NCBI GenBank assembly: GCA_030068145.1
Contig: JAPJBO010000123.1
Span: forward strand, 248,001 to 312,000
Direction of reading: 5' to 3'
From: Diplonema papillatum
Taxonomy: Eukaryota > Euglenozoa > Diplonemea > Diplonemida > Diplonemidae
DNA length: 64,000 nucleotides
Both the position numbers and the translations under genes were made by a program. Positions 58,413 to 64,000 of this stretch are shown one piece after another. Positions within the stretch are counted from its first letter, which is position 1. Each line of letters begins with the position of its first letter. The notes beneath the pieces were generated by a model. That model did no database searches. It saw nothing but the letters and a program-made list of their open reading frames with translations, and was not told the origin of the DNA.

Positions 58413-58765
58413 CGCTATAGCGCAAGGGAATGTTACTTTACATTATCTTTAAGAAGACGTCTTTGTGGCTGACATCGCTATAGCGCAAGGGAATGTTACT
58501 TTACATTATCTTTAAGAAGACGTCTTTGTGGCTGACATCACTATAGCGCAAGGGAATGTTACTTTACATTATCTTTAAGAAGACGTCTTTGTGGCTGACA
58601 TCACTATAGCGCAAGGGAATGTTACTTTACATTATCTTTAAGAAGACGTCTTTGTGGCTGACATCACTATAGCGCAAGGGAGTGTTACTTTACATTCTCT
58701 TTAAGAAGACGTCTTCGTGGCTGACATCACTAGCGCAAGGGAAGGTTACTTTACTTTCTCTTGGG
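58388..58765 (-). repeat. 63-bp repeat x6 carrying the scaffold start codon
   Basis: Six units, starting every 63 bp from 58391. On the minus strand each reads ATGTCAGCCACAAAGACGTC then TTC. In the unit nearest the gene this runs on in frame as MSATKTSSYFTLSG; in the others a TAA follows MSATKTSS. Each unit thus holds a start codon, and five are nine-codon upstream ORFs. Units nearest the gene are almost identical and the farthest two are more diverged. Confidence 0.9.
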
Positions 58766-60057
58766 AGGGTGGGAAAACTTCACTTTCTTTAGCCAACCGC
58801 ACCCTGTTGCGTGAAATTCTCTGCATCGACTTTCGTGGTGCGTCAACTCCGTGAGACTGTGAGCGCGCTTGGGATTGAGGGGCTGGTGGCCATTCTACTT
58901 CGGCGTCAGGGACGAGTCCGCGCTTTACTGCACGAGAATCCTTGTTGTCGCCTTGCATGACGACGTCGTTAATGGTGTGGTCAGTTCCAGTTTTTGCCGG
59001 GTTCATACCGGGTCCAATGAAGGGGGTGCGGAGCACACCAGATGATTTTTAACCGCATTGAGCCGGTCCGTCCCTATCTCTCACCACGGTCCACCACGGT
59101 CTATCAGGTCCATCCCTTGTCCCTAGAGCTGCATCGAATTGCCCGGTGTTGTATTCGTCGGTCTATCACGGTCCATCACGAGGGGATGGACCGGCTCACG
59201 CATGCAATGTGTGAGGAAACTGAACCGCCCAAGTAGGACCGTCTGAACATGATCATTTGCCAATTTCCGAAACCACGTACAGGATTTGGGCACAGGGTAG
59301 TGCGGTCAACGAAAACTTCAGTTTTCCTGTCTACTTTCTCCCACTCTCGCGGGTTCTTGGGTTAGCATGCAAAAAGAAGTCTGTGGCGACAGACCGAATT
59401 ATGACTGGCGGCCAAAAATACTCGAGGGGCTGCCTTGTGCTCATTTCGAAGGAGGCTAGAGGGGGAGAAAACAATACAACTACAAACTTGTCAAAGTGGG
59501 TCTTTTTTGTTGAGCGCTTACGCCCGCCACTAAACCCAGATTTACCTGTGTTTCGTGTGGGCTACAGCACATTTACCTCCTTTGATCTTTCGCAACTGGC
59601 AGTCTCCTCAAGCATTTCCTACAAAGCAGGTGCTTATCAGTGTTCGCGCTAAGAAAAAAAGCGGCTGATTTCACTGTTGAAACCGGCTGATTTTGTGCGA
59701 GTCTGTCGGTATGAAAAGGGCTCGAAATTTAATCGCTGATCGCGCGCACACTGTATATAATACAATCCTCACTCCTATGCTTGTGTCTGTCACTCTCGTC
59801 CACCGCTCCTGTTCTGCCTGCCGCGCGCCGTATGGTTGGAGTAAAAGGTGAAGCCGGAAAGCTGCTAATCTTGCTGCTTGGTAGGAAAAGAAACAAGTTT
59901 CTTTTCCTACCCAAAAAAAACAACCTGGGGCTCCTTTCCCAGCTCGGGTTCGGACTTTTCGCGACATAAATGAACGTCTCCCGTGCGTAAAGGGTTAACC
60001 TGGGTTACCAACTCAAATCGGTGTGATCTACAGAAGGTAAGAACCAAGGATGCATAC
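58766..60057. other. Spacer between scaffold and YGPEP genes
   Basis: Should contain the unseen 3' end of the YGPEP gene, but I cannot place an exon with the required phase. A minus-strand frame at 59036-58746 is open without a good acceptor. Contains a long R1 copy (59405-59645) and sequence related, inverted, to 42480-42720. Confidence 0.4.
59405..59645 (+). repeat. Dispersed family R1, fullest copy
   Basis: Runs from AAAATACTCGAGGGGCTGCC through GGAGGCTAGAGGGGGAGAAA and GTGTTTCGTGTGGGCTACAG to AAAGCAGGTGCTTA. Other copies: 47965-48125, 49775-49995, 53752-53825 (5' half only) and 63780-63962. About 240 bp, no coding frame and a constant 3' end; SINE-like in size, but I see no tRNA-type promoter boxes. 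Confidence 0.82.
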
Positions 60058-63000
60058 TTTCTGCACGCAGTGCAGCGGCTGCCCATGGGGACGGATTTGC
60101 TGGAGCGGAACTTCCGCCGGCGCTGGAAGGAGGCGTACTGAAGCTCCTCTTCTGAGAGCTCGTTGGCGACACGGGCGAGGATGAGGTGCCCGCCCATGAC
60201 TCGGTCGCCGTGCGACTGGTCGAGGGGCTGCACGGTGATGTTCTTGTCCTCGGTGCCGTCCGCGTCGAGCCAGCGCCCCATCAGGTGCGGCGGCTTGTTG
60301 TTGTGCTCGTTGGTCTGGAACAGGCCCTCGCCGGTCTCGAAGTGGTTCTTGTCGTTCGTCACCCGCCACGTGCCCTGCGGCGTGCAGTACAGGTAAGCGG
60401 CGTCCACGTCGTTGACCGCCTTCCGCTCCCACAGCGCTTGGTGGTTCGCCGTTTCGCCCTCGAGCTTCACGTAGCAGCCGCTGTATTCCGGGCAGTAGTG
60501 CTTGCTTTCGATCATGTACTGGTCGGCCAGGATGTCCTGCTTATCCAGCGGGAGCTCCTCTTCGCCCGGCGACTCGCCCGCTACGATATCCTGGTCGTGG
60601 TCCTGGTTCTGGTCGTGGTCGTTGCAGCCGTCCTCGCTCTCTCCGTCGGACTGCGTGTGCACGTACCCGAGGCTGCCGCCTTCCTTCTCCTTCCCGTTCG
60701 TGTTGATGTCGGGCGTGCTCTCCCTCTGCTGCGAGCCGTCTGCCTCATCGCCGTCGTCGTTCATCGGCGGCAGGCGCATGCCGGTCATGCTGCCGGAAGC
60801 ATACGAGGCGGCGAGGCTTTCGATCCGTGCCTAAAAAAAGTGTTCCGAGTTCTTGGAGGCCTTGGGAAGCGAGTGAGGATGCGGAGTTCTGTATACTTTC
60901 TCCCTTTTTCGTCTTTCGGTGTGCGATTTTGATCTTTTTGAGCATTCGACGAATCGAATACTAACTCAGGCGTTATTATTCGATCCGGCCGTTAAGCACA
61001 AGAGAAGCAGCCTACCAGCATTCCGAAAGACAAAAACGGATCTCCTTTGTTTTGTGCGCGCTTCCTTCAAACCTGTTTTGTTCATCTAACGGGAGTGAGG
61101 ATATTATGCTGCCATCGATCGGTTGTTGTCCTTCACAAATTGCATTTGTTAGACACAAAAGTGCTACGTTTTTCGGGTAGATAAATGACCTGGATAGGCA
61201 CTCTATGGTCTTCCCAGAAACGCGGGACAGCTGGGTGGAGAGCCAAATCTTTGAGAACTTCAATTCAAATTTACCAAACTCTCTCTCTAGACTCGGACAA
61301 AATGTTTCAGGTTGTACGCTGCCAGCTACTAATTTGTAGTGCCGTGCTAGCACGAAGAAGACGGGTGAGAAGCGGCATACCGCAGTCCCTTCGTCGGCAG
61401 CGCTCGAGCCCGGCAGCGCGCGGACGAGCTCGATGCACGATTTGGGGAACCAGGCGCCCTTGCCGTCGGCGAAGACGACGGCAACCGTGCAGTCCGGCGG
61501 CCGCTCCTTGACGATGGTTCCGACCTGGCCGACCCACCGCGCGTAGTCGCTGTCCCACGCCGGGAGCCGCGGGTGGAGGGTGATGAGTTGCTGGACGCGG
61601 GCCGCGTTGTTGATGATGCGGCCCTTCAGTCCGATGGAGCTCGTCGCCGACCGGATGGACGGCGAGCGAGACGGCGACATGTTCGGGATCGACCCGAGCC
61701 GGCTCAAGCTCTTGGTGGGAGAAGCGGAGTGGAGGCACGACAAGTAGTACCCCCGCGTGTCGTCGTCGACCTTCATCGAACTCTCGAGGTTCTCGGGCTC
61801 CGGTCCGTACTTCGCCACCAGCCGCTCGAACAGCAGGTCCTCCCTCCCGCGATACTCCTCCAGCTTCTTGTCGACCGTCCGCGTCATCTCGGGGTTGTAC
61901 TGGAAGTAGAACCGCAGGAGCCGCTGCTTCACCGGCGAGTACCCCCCGAACGACGCGGCTTGGGCGTCGAGGGGGGACAGCGGCGTGGTGCAGGACGGCA
62001 GGGAGGTGCGGCGGCTGGGGTTGAGCGTGCTGTCGAGCCGGGAGAGAGTCACGCCGCCCGGCGGCAACGTCTGCCGCAGGTTTCGCCTCTCGGCGTACCG
62101 GTGGCGGTCCGCCGAGCTCGAGTCGTCGGACTTGTTGTCGCGGGCCGCGTGGCCCTGCTTCCCCGACGGCGGCTTCGCTTCCGGGTTGTCGAACTGGCCG
62201 AGGATCTCCTGGTTCCTGCTCGACAGCCGCGTTTCGCCCGTTTTAGCCGCGTCATCCGCCGCCGAAAACGCAAACGGCGCCTCCGCAACGGCACTCTCCG
62301 GCCCGTGCTGGCTGGCGAGCTGCTGCATGAACTGTTCTTCCATCCCAACCCAGTCTGCCAGCTGCTCTGAAAGATGTGCGGTCGGGAGGCCGTGGGCTTC
62401 GTAGTACTTCTCGAAGCGCGCAAGGAACGGGGAGGGCTTGGGTTCTGGTTCGGGCCCGTACTGCTTGACCAGCTCCTGCAGCAGCGTTTCTTCGTCGTCG
62501 CGGTGGGAGTCGAGAAGCTCGTCGACGGTCGCTTCGCGCGGCGGGTCGTGCTCGCGGAAGAAGAGGACGAGGCGTGCGCGTGTGGGGCACCGGGTGGATT
62601 CCGGCGCCGCGAACGTGCCCGGGTCGAAAAAGACGTTCGGTGACGCGCTGGCGAAGATGGGCGAGCCGTGGGGGCCCTCGGCCAGCGGCGGCATGTCGAA
62701 GATGTCGGTCCGCTTGTGCCGCGACCCGCCCCGCAGCCGCGGCTGGTTGGGCGCGACGACCTGGTGGGCGGCGGAGAGGTGCTGCTGCTGCTGCGGGGCC
62801 GCGGCAGCCGCGTCGGTCGGGGAGAGCTGCTGCTGCTCGCCGGGGGCGAGGGCGCCGGGTACCGCCGACTTCTTCTTGCCGCCGAAGCTGGTCATGAAGT
62901 TGCGGAAGCGGCCGCCGCCGCCGCCGCTGGGGCTCTCCGACCCCGTCTTGCCCTCCTTCTGCGGCGTCACGCTCCGCGAGCTCGCCCGCGCGGTGTCGGC

Positions 63001-63060
63001 GGTGGGGAAGTCGTTCAGGAAGTCGAGCCCCGCTGCGGTGGCATCCGCAGCCCCGGGCAT
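60058..63060 (-). CDS. YGPEP-repeat, SH3-like and WWE-like protein, 3' partial
   Basis: Two exons seen: 63060-61381 (560 codons, from ATG MPGAADATAAGLDF) and 60830-60058 (257 codons plus 2 nt), joined in phase 0 (GTATGC donor, TTTTTTTAG acceptor). The frame then leaves through GTATGCATCC at 60057 in phase 2; the final exon was not found. Repeats of about 45 residues: 161-206 (ELVKQYGPEP), 211-257 (degenerate, LASQHGPES) and 376-424 (VDKKLEEYRGREDLLFERL, then VAKYGPEP), a motif I know from kinetoplastid and other protist proteins. An SH3-like segment (VGQVGTIVKERPPDCTVAVV) is at about 505-548. Exon 2 is acidic, then has a WWE-like or lectin-like module around SGCYVKLEGETANHQALWER. N-terminal half Gln/Ser-rich. 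Function unknown; the domains suggest a cytoskeletal or signalling adaptor. Confidence 0.68.
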
Positions 63061-64000
63061 CTTCGCGCCGCGGGTCTGCCCGCCTCGGGTTCTCTTTTGT
63101 GTGTGTTCTCCTCTTGTTGCTTTTTTGTGGGGGGGTGGGTTTGCCGTTTTTTGTTTTTGTGTTCTTTTCCTGCGCTTTTTTTGGGGGGGGATGTACTTGG
63201 AAATCTGGGTCCTGTGTATTTCTTCACATGCGCGTCGGGGTGTTGATTTTACCAGCATGTGGTGTCTAGTAGGGAGCTGCGCTGGTTGCCTTCCGGGTGG
63301 CCTTCCCCTCAGATGCCAGTTCGGCTGATACTTGCCGCAGTTTTGGTGCGGAGCTGTGGGGGGTCGTTGTATAATCGTCTAGCTTGAAGGGAATTGGAGA
63401 AACAGAGGACTATTGCATAGATAAAAAGAAGATTTATGAAGGCTCGCCAACTTAGGCCCTCGCGAAAGGGGCGGAGAAGGCCACAGAGGGGCAAGAGGAG
63501 GGCCCATGCGTGCTTCAAAGGCTATCGCCTGAGCTTGTTGCATGGCGGTAACGCCAGCGAGTCGATGATACTTGCCGCAGTTTTGGTGCGGAGCTGTGGG
63601 GGGAAAACCTTAGTTTAATGTTTAGGCAGAGCACTGCCTCTCATGGGGGGGGAAGAATCTTAGTTTACGTACAGCTTGGACAGCATGCTGTCTCATGGGA
63701 TTCAACCAGGCGCGGTACTCCTAGAACGCCACCGGGTGAGAGTGGCAGTGTCTCGGGGCACAGAGGCTGTGGTGCACGGCCTGTGTTTCGTGTGGGCTAC
63801 AGCACATTTAACTCCTTTGATCTTTTGCAGCGGCAGCCTCCTCAAGTATTTCCTACAAAGCGGGTGCTCATACAACAAAAAATATGTGCTTTGATCTTTT
63901 GCAGCGGCAGCCTCCTCAAGTATTTCCTACAAAGCGGGTGCTCATACAACAAAAAATATGTGACACCGGAGGGTGGTTAGTCTCAGGGCTGCCTAGACTC
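63061..64000. other. Upstream of YGPEP gene; repeats
   Basis: 63061-63300 is the presumed 5' region, with a C/A-rich minus strand (63100-63200) suitable for spliced-leader addition. A 37-bp block (GATACTTGCCGCAGTTTTGG and on) occurs at 63328 and 63566. The hairpin TTTAGGCAGAGCACTGCCTC is at about 63620. R1 sequence follows, its last 75 bp duplicated (63814-63888 and 63889-63962). No gene is supported. Confidence 0.6.

Noticed and set aside
58746-59036. Last exon of the YGPEP gene
   Set aside because: Open frame but no acceptor AG in the required phase.

Overview
This window looks like nuclear DNA of a protist, most probably a euglenozoan and perhaps a diplonemid. Three things point there. 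First, a diverged 18S rRNA fragment near 49.5-49.75 kb carries GCCAGCACCCGCGG at the 530 loop and GCGTATATTAATGCTG just after it, which I recall as euglenozoan spellings. Second, every protein gene I can support is on the minus strand, like the one-way gene clusters of that group. Third, one protein carries repeats ending in YGPEP, which I associate with kinetoplastids and some other protists. The assignment is inference; the genes themselves rest on exon structure and domains.

Layout from right to left, the direction of transcription: (1) 63060-60058, protein with three YGPEP-type repeats, an SH3-like fold and a WWE-like module, 3' end not found; (2) 58412-51311, five-exon ankyrin/TPR/PDZ scaffold protein of about 737 residues; (3) 36820-36047, mitochondrial COQ10 (coenzyme Q-binding START protein); (4) 26074-22622 and 19946-16494, two almost identical secreted proteins, each with two tandem FAD-linked (berberine-bridge type) oxidase domains; (5) 13315-8077, a very long disordered Ser/Pro/Gln-rich protein; (6) 7673-2426, a caspase-like (C14) protease with a tandemly amplified exon and an IQ motif. 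Exons are GC-rich. Introns have GT-AG ends, donors mostly read GTRYGC, acceptors mostly read CAG then G, and nearly all introns are phase 0.

The space between genes is full of repeats: microsatellites, including 82 uninterrupted TAG triplets and a 310-bp AAAGGGT array; minisatellites; palindromic MITE-like elements; several dispersed families with copies scattered from 30 to 64 kb; and one plus-strand Pro/Lys-rich reading frame followed by a poly(A) tract that may be a retroelement.

The most striking theme is local tandem amplification of gene pieces carrying expression signals. The caspase gene has five copies of one phase-0 exon. COQ10 has eight copies of its start-codon/targeting-peptide segment, mostly 430 bp apart. 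The scaffold gene has six copies of a 63-bp unit holding its inferred start codon, and two copies of its last splice acceptor. The oxidase genes are a 6.1-kb tandem pair whose coding part looks homogenised by gene conversion. I found no tRNA gene, spliced-leader RNA gene, CRISPR array or intact rRNA.
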